From the IMG/VR virus record IMGVR_UViG_3300024261_000154, positions 1 through 23,831 of that record: a DNA stretch of 23,831 bases; one strand, written 5' to 3'. A program made the position numbers and the translations under genes. Origin of the DNA: a virus. Shown piece by piece: positions 7,222 through 13,828 of the stretch. The notes beneath the pieces are model-generated. The model saw only the letters and a program-made list of their open reading frames with translations, ran no database searches and was not told where the DNA came from. Within the stretch, counting starts at the first letter, position 1; every line of letters starts with the position of its first letter.

Positions 7222-8559
7222 TTAGGCTACTTGTTTTAGTTTGTTGAGGATTCCTAGCAGTTCGTCCATGCGCTCGACTTTCCCTGCTAATTTCTGATAC
7301 ACGTCTGGTTCCCACGTATCGCGTGCTGCAATCTGGATAATTTCGGTTTTCTCAGTCTGTCCGACGCGGTAGATGCGCCGATTGAACTGCTGATAATGCT
7401 CAGCGTTGTAGGTCGGTGATGCCCATATGACTGTCTTAGCTTTAGTCATAGTCAGGCCATGACCAGCTGACTGAGGGTGACAGAACACTACCTGCAGCTG
7501 TCCAGCCTGAAGACGATCCACAACTTCTTTGCGTTTGTGAGCAGGCGTGTCACCGTCAATTGTCGCGTGTTTAATCTTGAGCTTGTCTGCAATCTCGACC
7601 ATGCAGCGTTGTTCGTGCTTCCAGTTAAACGCCACAAGTGACTGAGCGCGCTCTTGGACCAGCTGCATAACCAGATCGTAGCGTTCGGTATGAATGTTCT
7701 GCGTCACGCCGTATTCGTCATAGACAGCGCCAGTGCATAGCTGAAGTAGTTTCTTCACCTTGGCACCCGCATGAATTGCGTTGATCGTCGCTTGACCGGT
7801 GTATAACACTGAGTCGTCACTCAATGTTCGGTACTGCTTCATGATCGTTTTTGGCAGCGTGACGTACATGGTCTGTACACTTTGCTCTGGCATGTCGATA
7901 CATTCTTCGAGCATGTATCTAATGTTGATGTCGCTTAACGCTGCTGCAACAGTTTCTTCTGCGTTATCTTTCTGAACCCACTCGTTTGCAAAACCGTTGA
8001 AGCGAGGTGTGCATACAGAACCTCTGAAGCTGTAGAACCTGCGACCAAGGCGTTCACCTTCGTCAACGATAAGCGTTGGATGCCACAGGTCGAGAATGCC
8101 GTTGCTGTTCGGTGTGCCAGACATTGCTATGCGGTACGTGAACTCGTCGGCTATTCGCAACATTGCTTTGCTGCGTTGGCTGTCTTTGTTCTTGAACGCT
8201 GTGAACTCGTCGATGACTAGCGTGTCGAAGCCCGCAAGTATTCCGGGTTGCTTAGCGATCCACTTGACGGCATCGTGATTGGTGATCACAACTTGCGCGT
8301 CACTAGTGAAAGCTTTCTCACGGTTCTTAGCGTAGGCAACTGCGTAGGACAGCTCTGGTGTAAACTTGTCGATGTCGTCGGCCCATGATGCTTCCAAGAT
8401 GGACAGCGGTGCGAGGACCAAGGTCCGCGATTCACGGTCCTTGATCGCGTCTAGTACTGAACGAGTTTTGCCGGTGCCTGGATCGGAGGTAACGAGGCAG
8501 CGTGGAGTGTTCTTGATGTAGTCGGTGGTGACTACTTGGTGTTCAAATGGCTTTAGCAT
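7222..8559 (-). CDS. SNF2-family / SF2 DNA helicase or translocase
   Basis: A 445-aa protein with a two-lobed RecA core: Walker A DPGTGKT (Lys31), motif Ia VLAPLSIL, DExx box VIDEF (about 116-120), motif III MSGTPN, motif V SAGHGLTM and motif VI QFNRRIYRVGQTEK. The RxGQ form of motif VI is diagnostic of SNF2-like ATPases. No accessory domains are present. Start 8559 is chosen because AAAGAG lies 8 nt before it; 8565 and 8634 are in-frame alternatives with worse spacing. A perfect dyad sits 25 nt upstream. Likely role: remodelling forks or displacing proteins during phage replication. Confidence 0.9.
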   Translation of the reverse strand: MLKPFEHQVVTTDYIKNTPRCLVTSDPGTGKTRSVLDAIKDRESRTLVLAPLSILEASWADDIDKFTPELSYAVAYAKNREKAFTSDAQVVITNHDAVKWIAKQPGILAGFDTLVIDEFTAFKNKDSQRSKAMLRIADEFTYRIAMSGTPNSNGILDLWHPTLIVDEGERLGRRFYSFRGSVCTPRFNGFANEWVQKDNAEETVAAALSDINIRYMLEECIDMPEQSVQTMYVTLPKTIMKQYRTLSDDSVLYTGQATINAIHAGAKVKKLLQLCTGAVYDEYGVTQNIHTERYDLVMQLVQERAQSLVAFNWKHEQRCMVEIADKLKIKHATIDGDTPAHKRKEVVDRLQAGQLQVVFCHPQSAGHGLTMTKAKTVIWASPTYNAEHYQQFNRRIYRVGQTEKTEIIQIAARDTWEPDVYQKLAGKVERMDELLGILNKLKQVA

Positions 8560-8584
8560 TTGCATCACTCTTTGATGGTTTATT

Positions 8585-8603
8585 ATAATACTACAGGTAT
8601 TAT
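8585..8603 (-). promoter_or_regulatory. dyad ATAATAC-N5-GTATTAT, operator candidate A
   Basis: Perfect 7-bp arms flank a 5-base spacer (CTGTA on the - strand). It occupies almost all of the gap between the Gp88-like gene and the SNF2 helicase and abuts the upstream stop codon. The same dyad with the same spacer length recurs at 17591-17609, also in a gap just upstream of a leftward gene. The arm nearer the gene contains TATTAT/TATAAT, so it could overlap a -10 element. Confidence 0.55.
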
Positions 8604-9289
8604 CAATGCTCAATAAAAACGACGGGGTTTTCACTGCTCCAACAGTAACCGCATGTCGCGCAGCTGGCTGTTTTACCTGCCTGTTCGGGACACATAATGC
8701 CCCCGGTTGTTGTAGTGTCAGACGCTACATGTGCGCTGAATTCTGTATTCAGATCATCACTGAATCGTATGCGCCAACGGTCGGGCCATAGTCGGTTCAT
8801 GTCAGCGAGCATAGAACCAAGTTCTGACTCGTGTCGGTGATGTGTATAGCCAAACACTCTTAGGTTTTTGAACTTTCGTAACCAGCGTTCCCACTGCCTA
8901 GTGTAGTGCCGACTAAAGAAGTCACCCAGAACGTGTAATCGAATCACAAATCCTTCTGAGTGTTTTTCGTTTAGCTCGGTGATCTGTCTTTCCAGGGCGT
9001 AATAGAATCCAATCTGTGTGTGATCGAACCTGTGACCGAATGGCATGTTGTCTCCGTAGCAGTTATCCCACTGCTCACAATCAGGAGGACACGTAGCGCG
9101 CTCCTCTAACGTCAAAGAGTAGATAGTCATACCCTTCCACATCTTGCCAGTTACTTTGTCACCCAGTTTTGCGTTTTGTTTTCCGCGCTTGAGCATTTTG
9201 TTGCTTGGCGGTTTTACGCTTTTTGGGTATCTTGTCTGCGGGGGCCGAAGATTTTTTACTGGGATTAGGTTCGAGGCTAAGGATGTCAT
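8603..9289 (-). CDS. Gp88-family Cys-rich phage protein
   Basis: A 228-aa protein matching the Gp88 family pattern (mycobacteriophage gene product 88): KMLKRGKQNAKLG near residue 31, IYSLTLEERATCPPDCEQW, then CYGDN. Cys67, 71 and 77, with Cys200, 210, 213 and 216 near the C-terminus (CATCGYCW), look like a metal or Fe-S binding set. HVLGDFF (119-125) resembles a core motif. Function of the family is unknown to me. Start 9289 has AGGAG 7 nt before it but overlaps the upstream gene by 131 nt. ATG 9196 (38-nt overlap) is the alternative but has no SD and would lose the N-terminus. Confidence 0.75.
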   Translation of the reverse strand: MTSLASNLIPVKNLRPPQTRYPKSVKPPSNKMLKRGKQNAKLGDKVTGKMWKGMTIYSLTLEERATCPPDCEQWDNCYGDNMPFGHRFDHTQIGFYYALERQITELNEKHSEGFVIRLHVLGDFFSRHYTRQWERWLRKFKNLRVFGYTHHRHESELGSMLADMNRLWPDRWRIRFSDDLNTEFSAHVASDTTTTGGIMCPEQAGKTASCATCGYCWSSENPVVFIEH

Positions 9290-9455
9290 CGAGGATCTCC
9301 TGTCTGATTTCTGCTGTAATTGATCGATCAAGCTTTACTTTTAAAAAGATCTCTCCTTTTTTTAAGCGGTACGTTGACCAGTAAAGTGCTTCGGCTGGAT
9401 CGGGCGAGAGTGTGTACTCGATAAATTCATCGTGCCGTCTATAGAGCATCTTCAT
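9159..9455 (-). CDS. small protein with basic C-terminal tail
   Basis: A 98-aa protein. Residues 1-60 look like a compact alpha/beta domain (FIEYTLSPDPAEALYWSTYR, then EIFLKVKLDRSITAEIR). Residues 65-98 are a Lys/Arg-rich tail (KIPKKRKTAKQQNAQARKTK), entirely encoded in DNA that also encodes the N-terminus of the Gp88-like protein in another frame. AGGAGAAATCTAGC precedes ATG 9455. The tail could be a by-product of overlapping coding or a DNA-binding extension. Function unknown. Confidence 0.65.
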   Translation of the reverse strand: MKMLYRRHDEFIEYTLSPDPAEALYWSTYRLKKGEIFLKVKLDRSITAEIRQEILDDILSLEPNPSKKSSAPADKIPKKRKTAKQQNAQARKTKRKTG

Positions 9456-9649
9456 GCTAGATTTCTCCTAAGCAGGGAGCGTTGTCCTTCTTCCCACGCA
9501 TAGTCGTAGTCGGTGCATTGTTGGCATACGCCTTCTTCATTCAATGAGTCTGCTGTATGCCCACATTTGTCACACACTTCTTCGTTCCACGGTGCGTTAG
9601 GATCTTCCTCCGCACCCGCTGGGTATTCGTATCCGAAATTAGGATTCAT
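9452..9649 (-). CDS. small acidic zinc-finger-like protein
   Basis: A 65-aa protein with MNPNFGYEYPAGAEEDPNAP, then CDKC (residues 26-29) and CQQC (42-45), a two-CxxC arrangement fitting one zinc site. The rest is acidic. Both ends overlap neighbours by 4 nt (ATGA type), so translation is coupled. Proteins of this layout are frequent in phage early regions with no known role; nucleic acid or protein binding is inferred. Confidence 0.75.
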   Translation of the reverse strand: MNPNFGYEYPAGAEEDPNAPWNEEVCDKCGHTADSLNEEGVCQQCTDYDYAWEEGQRSLLRRNLA

Positions 9650-9936
9650 GGTCGTACTCCAATCCAGCGAAAGGATCGGTATGGGAACTTAGATATTTTG
9701 ACGATGGTTAACTCTTCGCGGTTCATGGTTCGTTTCATGACGAAGAGCGTGATTGAGACAATTAGGCCACCAACCATTGCTGCTAACATGCCGCTGTATG
9801 TGCCAGCGAACGCATAGATCAGTAGCGCTGTTACAGCAATGTCGATAGGTATGTCGTAGGTGATGACACGACGTATGCCAAATTTAAAGATCAGGAACAG
9901 TAGTCCTGTTGCTGAAATTAGACCTGCATAAATCAT
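9646..9936 (-). CDS. small membrane protein
   Basis: A 96-aa protein with two or three hydrophobic segments: residues 1-18 (MIYAGLISATGLLFLIFKFG), 31-45 (IDIAVTALLIYAFAG) and 50-68 (LAAMVGGLIVSITLFVMK). A basic cytoplasmic-like tail follows (KRTMNREELTIVKISKFPYR). Phage proteins of this layout are conserved but unassigned. A holin-like or superinfection-related role is possible, yet the gene sits among replication genes and no endolysin is nearby, so no function is claimed. Confidence 0.75.
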   Translation of the reverse strand: MIYAGLISATGLLFLIFKFGIRRVITYDIPIDIAVTALLIYAFAGTYSGMLAAMVGGLIVSITLFVMKRTMNREELTIVKISKFPYRSFRWIGVRP

Positions 9937-10012
9937 ATGTAATTCCTATTATTGCGGCGATTAGAAGTAGGGCGTCAAGAAGGCTCAGAGCCATTAGTAT
10001 GTTTAGAATCAT
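9884..10012 (-). CDS. possible 42-aa membrane peptide bridging two membrane genes
   Basis: The frame encodes MILNILMALSLLDALLLIAA, then IIGITYDLC and a short polar tail. It has one membrane segment. AGGA lies 7 nt before the ATG. It overlaps the 68-aa membrane gene upstream by 38 nt and the 96-aa gene downstream by 53 nt, and fills the only gap between them. Composition may be biased by the hydrophobic surroundings, so this is uncertain. Confidence 0.35.
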   Translation of the reverse strand: MILNILMALSLLDALLLIAAIIGITYDLCRSNFSNRTTVPDL

Positions 10013-10181
10013 TGGTAATCCTGTGGTAGCAATACCCGACTGCGCACACGGCTGCGAAGAACGCAGCTGCGTAGAAAGCTATTGCTAGCGCTTGGGCGAG
10101 TATTGTTAAAAAAAGAACGGCACCAAGAACAACGCCTATACATAGGAGCGCCTTGGTGCCAAGGGTTTGTATTAGTTTCAT
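9975..10181 (-). CDS. small membrane protein, 68 aa
   Basis: A strongly hydrophobic protein: residues about 9-48 form two segments (TKALLCIGVVLGAVLFLTIL, then AQALAIAFYAAAFFAAVCAV). A polar tail follows (HRITNDSKHTNGSEPS). Start 10181 is preferred over 10205 because AGGAGATCAAA precedes it. No signal-peptidase or catalytic motif is seen. It is the first of two or three membrane-protein genes lying between the Cas4-like nuclease and the zinc-finger gene. Function unknown; holin-like topology is one possibility. Confidence 0.7.
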   Translation of the reverse strand: MKLIQTLGTKALLCIGVVLGAVLFLTILAQALAIAFYAAAFFAAVCAVGYCYHRITNDSKHTNGSEPS

Positions 10182-10218
10182 TTTGATCTCCTGTTTATGT
10201 TCCATGAGGACAATTTGA

Positions 10219-10233
10219 ATTCCCGTCGGGAAT
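10219..10233. repeat. short perfect inverted repeat in an 82-nt gap
   Basis: ATTCCCG-T-CGGGAAT lies between the Cas4-like nuclease stop and the membrane-protein gene. It has no T tract on either strand, so it is more likely a protein site or mRNA hairpin than a terminator. CTACATGTAG, a second short palindrome, lies 12 nt away. Confidence 0.4.
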
Positions 10234-10287
10234 AGGAAGCCTTGCTACATGTAGTCAGCAAAAGTTTCTTGATCGTTTAGGTGGGTG

Positions 10288-11037
10288 CTAGGTAACACCC
10301 CAGCGACATTCGGGTTCGTCGCCTGTTTTGAAATGACACCAGCGACAGCTGTTGCTGTTTGGCGTCGGAGCGAATACTTTTTCAGTTGTCATCTTGATTG
10401 CGCGTCGATGAAAGCCCGGAGCAAATTGCATGGCTTGCTCGCGCGTGTATTGCTTCTTAGTCGTCTCGCCTTTGTCGAGATACCAGAACTCTGTCTGCAC
10501 ATACTGTAAGTGTGGGTATCTGAAGAAGGTGCCGATAGCGTAGAGCAGACCTTGCTGGCCGTGAGCTAACTCGTTACCCCACTTCTTGCCAGTCTTGTAG
10601 TCGATGACTCTGGCGGATGTCTCGTCTTCTTGAACGAGGGCATCGAGCTTGATGCGCGCCCAAGTTTCTTTTTGCATCCAGCCGACTGTTTTCCAGTCGA
10701 GGTCGAAACCCCATTCACCTTCTAGCTCAACTTTTGCGTCGATAAATCCCTGGCGCAGGGCTTCGAACTCGTCTTTAAACTTGAAGAGTTCTTTAGGCAT
10801 CTCACCGGCAGTGCCGTTGACGTAGTCTTCTGCGTATTGGTGAATCTGAGTTCCGCGATCTGCGGCTGGGCCGCTAGGCTCTTTAACACCTTTGACGCGG
10901 CTGATGTAGGTTCGGTAGGGACATTCTTCGTATACTTTAAGCGCGGAGTAACTCCAGGCTCTGACCTCGCCCAGCTTTTCTGGTTTTTCAAAATCGACAA
11001 TTGTGTCAGGGCGTTGGTCAGCAGTTAGTTTAATCAT
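10288..11037 (-). CDS. Cas4 / RecB-like PD-(D/E)XK nuclease with Fe-S cluster
   Basis: A 249-aa protein with the full motif set of the Cas4/AddB-type exonuclease: WSYSALKVYEECPYR (Cys39), RGTQIHQYAE (His66), KLDAL (Asp132), VIDYKTGK (Asp146, Lys148), a QxxxY-like helix (GQQGLLYA), and CRWC-x9-C (Cys231, 234, 244). The four Cys would hold a 4Fe-4S cluster. No helicase domain is attached and there are no cas genes nearby, so this is a stand-alone phage recombination or end-processing nuclease. It is immediately downstream of the primase-helicase gene. Confidence 0.88.
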   Translation of the reverse strand: MIKLTADQRPDTIVDFEKPEKLGEVRAWSYSALKVYEECPYRTYISRVKGVKEPSGPAADRGTQIHQYAEDYVNGTAGEMPKELFKFKDEFEALRQGFIDAKVELEGEWGFDLDWKTVGWMQKETWARIKLDALVQEDETSARVIDYKTGKKWGNELAHGQQGLLYAIGTFFRYPHLQYVQTEFWYLDKGETTKKQYTREQAMQFAPGFHRRAIKMTTEKVFAPTPNSNSCRWCHFKTGDEPECRWGVT

Positions 11038-11076
11038 CCCTATTCCTAAGAATTGCAGAGTATCAGTTTACTAATA

Positions 11077-13581
11077 TTAAGTTAGAGCATCAAGTAGCTT
11101 GCGGTCGCGTTCGTTGAAGTATTTATCTGTAATTTCCTTAAAGAGCGTTTCCTCGAGTTTCCATGTAGTTACAATTCCACGGATGCCGCTTTCTCCTCTG
11201 GGAGCGTTGTGTTCGCGTTTGCGTTCTTTCGTTAACCCACTTCGTTCAGCGCGTTTAGTAAACTCACGCGGAGATAAACGGTCTTCGGTAAGAATGCTGT
11301 AAACGGTTCGCAGGTGTTCAATAGGTATAATTGAGTGAGGGTACTGAGATTCAACAATCCATTGTTTGACTAGCCGTTGTGCCGTGGTTATCTCCTGGCC
11401 TTGCAGGACATTGGTAAGGTTGATATCCAGAACATCTAAGAAGAATAGTAGGTCGCCTTTTTTAACCGCAGAGAAGAATTCTTGCATCACGGACATGGTT
11501 ACCGAAGCCATGTGTGACTTTGCGGTGTTTTCGATAGGCGTTTTAACGAGCCTTTCGTTGTATTTAAAGTTTTGTAAAATCCGTGAAAAAGAATTGAGTT
11601 CATCTTTTAGGTTATTAATATTGTCTATGACTTCTGGATAGACGTGTTCTAATTTTTGTTCTTGTCTCGGGGCGATGTTGTACCGTCTGTCGCCTTCTTC
11701 AATATTTACGGCGTCTTGTCGGTTGGTTAAGAAGATGTAGTTAGTGTAGCTTTGTATCTCTTCGATGTTTGCGCGCATAGCTCGAATATTTATGGTAGGT
11801 TCTGTGATTGCACTTTTGAGTCTGTCAGCTATTTTGGCGGTTGAGGCGGTTGCTGAGTTCATGTGAAACTCATCCACGACTAAGAAAAGAGCTTTCTTCA
11901 TGTAGAGGTTGTACTGCTCTTCAATGTTTTGAAGCGTTTTCATTGGTACGTGTTCGTTGCCAAAGAGCGGCCTTAGTATTTTGTCGTAGAAGACCCCTTT
12001 ACCTGTCCCTGGTACACCTTGGAGTACCCATGCTGTGCCTGATTTTTGTCTTGTTTGGAATATGTATGCAAGCCAGTTAATAAACCGTTCGACCTCTGGG
12101 TCTTGCCCCCCAAGGATATGTTTAACGAGCTTGTAGATAAGGGGGCAGGTTTCTGAAATTTGTCTTGAGTCACCTATGCCGAGCGGCGTTTGTTGTTTGT
12201 CATCTAACCACATTCTCATAAATTTAGTTTGTTTGAACATGTTGATGTAGTACGGGACAGTTCTTAGATTGACGTTGTCATCTCCTGAGACGGGGTCAAA
12301 TACGACGATAGCTTCTGGTACGAAGTCAGGCTTTGTACGGCCATGACTGCGCATGAAACCATCCATGTCGCTTAGTGAGCAAGGTACTAATGGGTATGTT
12401 GTGGTAAATTCGTTGACGTTGGGATCGAAGATGCCGTTGTAGTACGTGGCAGTGTTAAAATCGCGCATAACTACTGGAAAAACAGGTCGTGCATTTTCGT
12501 CGCCGTTTTCTTCGCGCATGTCTTGCAGCTGCTTGTAAAAATCCGGGTCAGCTTTTTCGATGAGCCAGATAGGCTCACCTTTGAAGTTGTACATGTAAGT
12601 GGGGTCGTCAATCTTGAAATAGTAAGCCCCGGAGTCACCACCGTTTACGTTGCATCTTATGAATGGATCGGACTGTTGGGATAGGATCGTGATTGCCATT
12701 CGATCTGGGTTGTCTAGAATTTCTTCGTTTTTTTGCGCGACTGTTGCAATCGTTATTTTATCTTTCTTTTTGTTGAATCCGTTCTCATCTCTGATGCGGT
12801 TCTTGTGCGAGTTCGCGCGTTGAAACACTGCTTCAGGGCTGATGTCGCATATTGCGGCGAGGTCAAGCGTCTCCGTTATTCCCGTTACTCCCACGATCCG
12901 GTCATCTGCTGAACTGAACGGATCGTGGGACGGGTCTTCGAAGGTAGGAGGCGCTACGAAGATTAGTTTAGAATTGTCAGCAACGCTGATATCCAGCGGG
13001 TACTTCAACGTGCTGCCATTGGCAGATAGGTCTAGTTGATCGGCAAACAGCTCTGACTCGTAGTTGCAATTTTGCAGCCACAGCTTTATCGATGCTGCTG
13101 GCATTGCTACTTTAAGCAGCATAAAGATGTGTAGCGATATTTTGTTGCCTTTCATTCCAAGGGACGCAGATGCTTGCGCAATGAAGCTGCAGTCCTGGGC
13201 GGATGGATCTAATTCGCGCAACACGCTCTTTGCTAGAGTTTTTACATTGTCAGCTGTAAAGGTCTTTGGTGCTATGTAGTTCGGTAGCGTTAGGCCATCA
13301 ACGTCTAACACGAGAAGGGCAGAGGGTTCTAGTTTGTTTGTTTTGCCTGCTCTTGATGTGTTTTCAATGTGCCGTTTCAGGTTACCTTTCATCATGCAGT
13401 GACCTTGATCTCCGTGGGTACGGATGAGGTCTTCTAGGTGCGCTAGGCCGGCAGCGTCTGCTGTTACTTGATGTTCATGACTGGTTACGTTTTTTACGTG
13501 AGGGTAGGGGATCGAGCCTTTTGTTGTGTGTCTTTTTGTGAGCTTGACTCCGTTCTCAGATTCTAAAAACGTTATTTGCAT
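11077..13581 (-). CDS. primase-helicase fusion (AEP-like primase + SF3 helicase)
   Basis: An 834-aa protein. The N-terminal part has archaeo-eukaryotic primase signatures: LLVLDVDGL (Asp93, Asp95) and the SxH motif in ISLHIF (Ser149, His151). The C-terminal part is a superfamily 3 helicase: Walker A GVPGTGKG (522-529), Walker B FLVVDEF (Asp570, Glu571), sensor FLTN (Asn620) and arginines at 632-633. A linker and a C-terminal helical part (about 690-834) complete it. It would synthesise primers and unwind the fork for the polymerase encoded upstream. AGGAGGCACG before ATG 13581 is a strong SD. The primase catalytic residues are my reading of motifs. Confidence 0.87.
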   Translation of the reverse strand: MQITFLESENGVKLTKRHTTKGSIPYPHVKNVTSHEHQVTADAAGLAHLEDLIRTHGDQGHCMMKGNLKRHIENTSRAGKTNKLEPSALLVLDVDGLTLPNYIAPKTFTADNVKTLAKSVLRELDPSAQDCSFIAQASASLGMKGNKISLHIFMLLKVAMPAASIKLWLQNCNYESELFADQLDLSANGSTLKYPLDISVADNSKLIFVAPPTFEDPSHDPFSSADDRIVGVTGITETLDLAAICDISPEAVFQRANSHKNRIRDENGFNKKKDKITIATVAQKNEEILDNPDRMAITILSQQSDPFIRCNVNGGDSGAYYFKIDDPTYMYNFKGEPIWLIEKADPDFYKQLQDMREENGDENARPVFPVVMRDFNTATYYNGIFDPNVNEFTTTYPLVPCSLSDMDGFMRSHGRTKPDFVPEAIVVFDPVSGDDNVNLRTVPYYINMFKQTKFMRMWLDDKQQTPLGIGDSRQISETCPLIYKLVKHILGGQDPEVERFINWLAYIFQTRQKSGTAWVLQGVPGTGKGVFYDKILRPLFGNEHVPMKTLQNIEEQYNLYMKKALFLVVDEFHMNSATASTAKIADRLKSAITEPTINIRAMRANIEEIQSYTNYIFLTNRQDAVNIEEGDRRYNIAPRQEQKLEHVYPEVIDNINNLKDELNSFSRILQNFKYNERLVKTPIENTAKSHMASVTMSVMQEFFSAVKKGDLLFFLDVLDINLTNVLQGQEITTAQRLVKQWIVESQYPHSIIPIEHLRTVYSILTEDRLSPREFTKRAERSGLTKERKREHNAPRGESGIRGIVTTWKLEETLFKEITDKYFNERDRKLLDALT

Positions 13582-13606
13582 CGTGCCTCCTACAGCGGGG
13601 TAAATA

Positions 13607-13622
13607 TAATAGCAGACTATTA
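13607..13622 (-). promoter_or_regulatory. dyad TAATAG-N4-CTATTA, related operator or promoter candidate C
   Basis: On the - strand it reads TAATAG-TCTG-CTATTA, with perfect 6-bp arms. It resembles dyads A and B (ATAATAC-N5-GTATTAT) but its spacer is one base shorter. It lies 25 nt before the primase-helicase ATG, the same distance as the others. The gene-proximal arm also makes TGCTATTAT, an extended -10 form, so a promoter is an alternative reading. Confidence 0.4.
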
Positions 13623-13635
13623 CTTAAACGCTAAA

Positions 13636-13824
13636 CTATTTGTTAAAGAAAGCGCCTTGGTCGTATATTTCTTGCCGATCTATTTTTAATGCTGGGTCTG
13701 CTTCGAAGGTTATCCGCACTTGATTGCGATCTATTTTAGAAATCTTAACGGTAGCCAATACGCCTGAATCGTCGTGTATTACAACGGTTTGGTCGATCTT
13801 TCTTGTGAGAACTAATCGTGACAT
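13636..13824 (-). CDS. csrA: CsrA/RsmA-like RNA-binding translational regulator
   Basis: A 62-aa protein with a near full-length CsrA pattern: MSRLVLTRKIDQTVVIHDD, a middle strand (VLATVKISKIDRNQVRITFE), then the C-terminal ALKIDRQEIYD. Bacterial CsrA has the matching LTR at its start and HREEIY at its RNA-contacting end; Arg50 here corresponds to the key Arg44. CsrA dimers bind GGA motifs at ribosome-binding sites. Start 13824 is chosen because upstream codons in this frame lie within the polymerase gene. It has no clear SD and begins 4 nt after the polymerase stop, so translation is probably coupled. Targets are unknown. Confidence 0.82.
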   Translation of the reverse strand: MSRLVLTRKIDQTVVIHDDSGVLATVKISKIDRNQVRITFEADPALKIDRQEIYDQGAFFNK

Positions 13825-13828
13825 AAGA

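Noticed and set aside
9646-10181. holin/lysis cassette
   Set aside because: The small membrane proteins have suitable topology, but there is no endolysin or spanin nearby and they sit among replication genes.
10283-10300. GGGTG ... CACCC hairpin over the Cas4-like gene's stop as a terminator
   Set aside because: Only 5-bp arms with an 8-base loop and no T tract after it on the - strand.
5736-11080. TACTAATATTA at 5739, 5765 and 11069 as a shared regulatory motif
   Set aside because: Two of three copies lie inside nuclease codons and the motif is short and AT-rich; chance is the simpler explanation.
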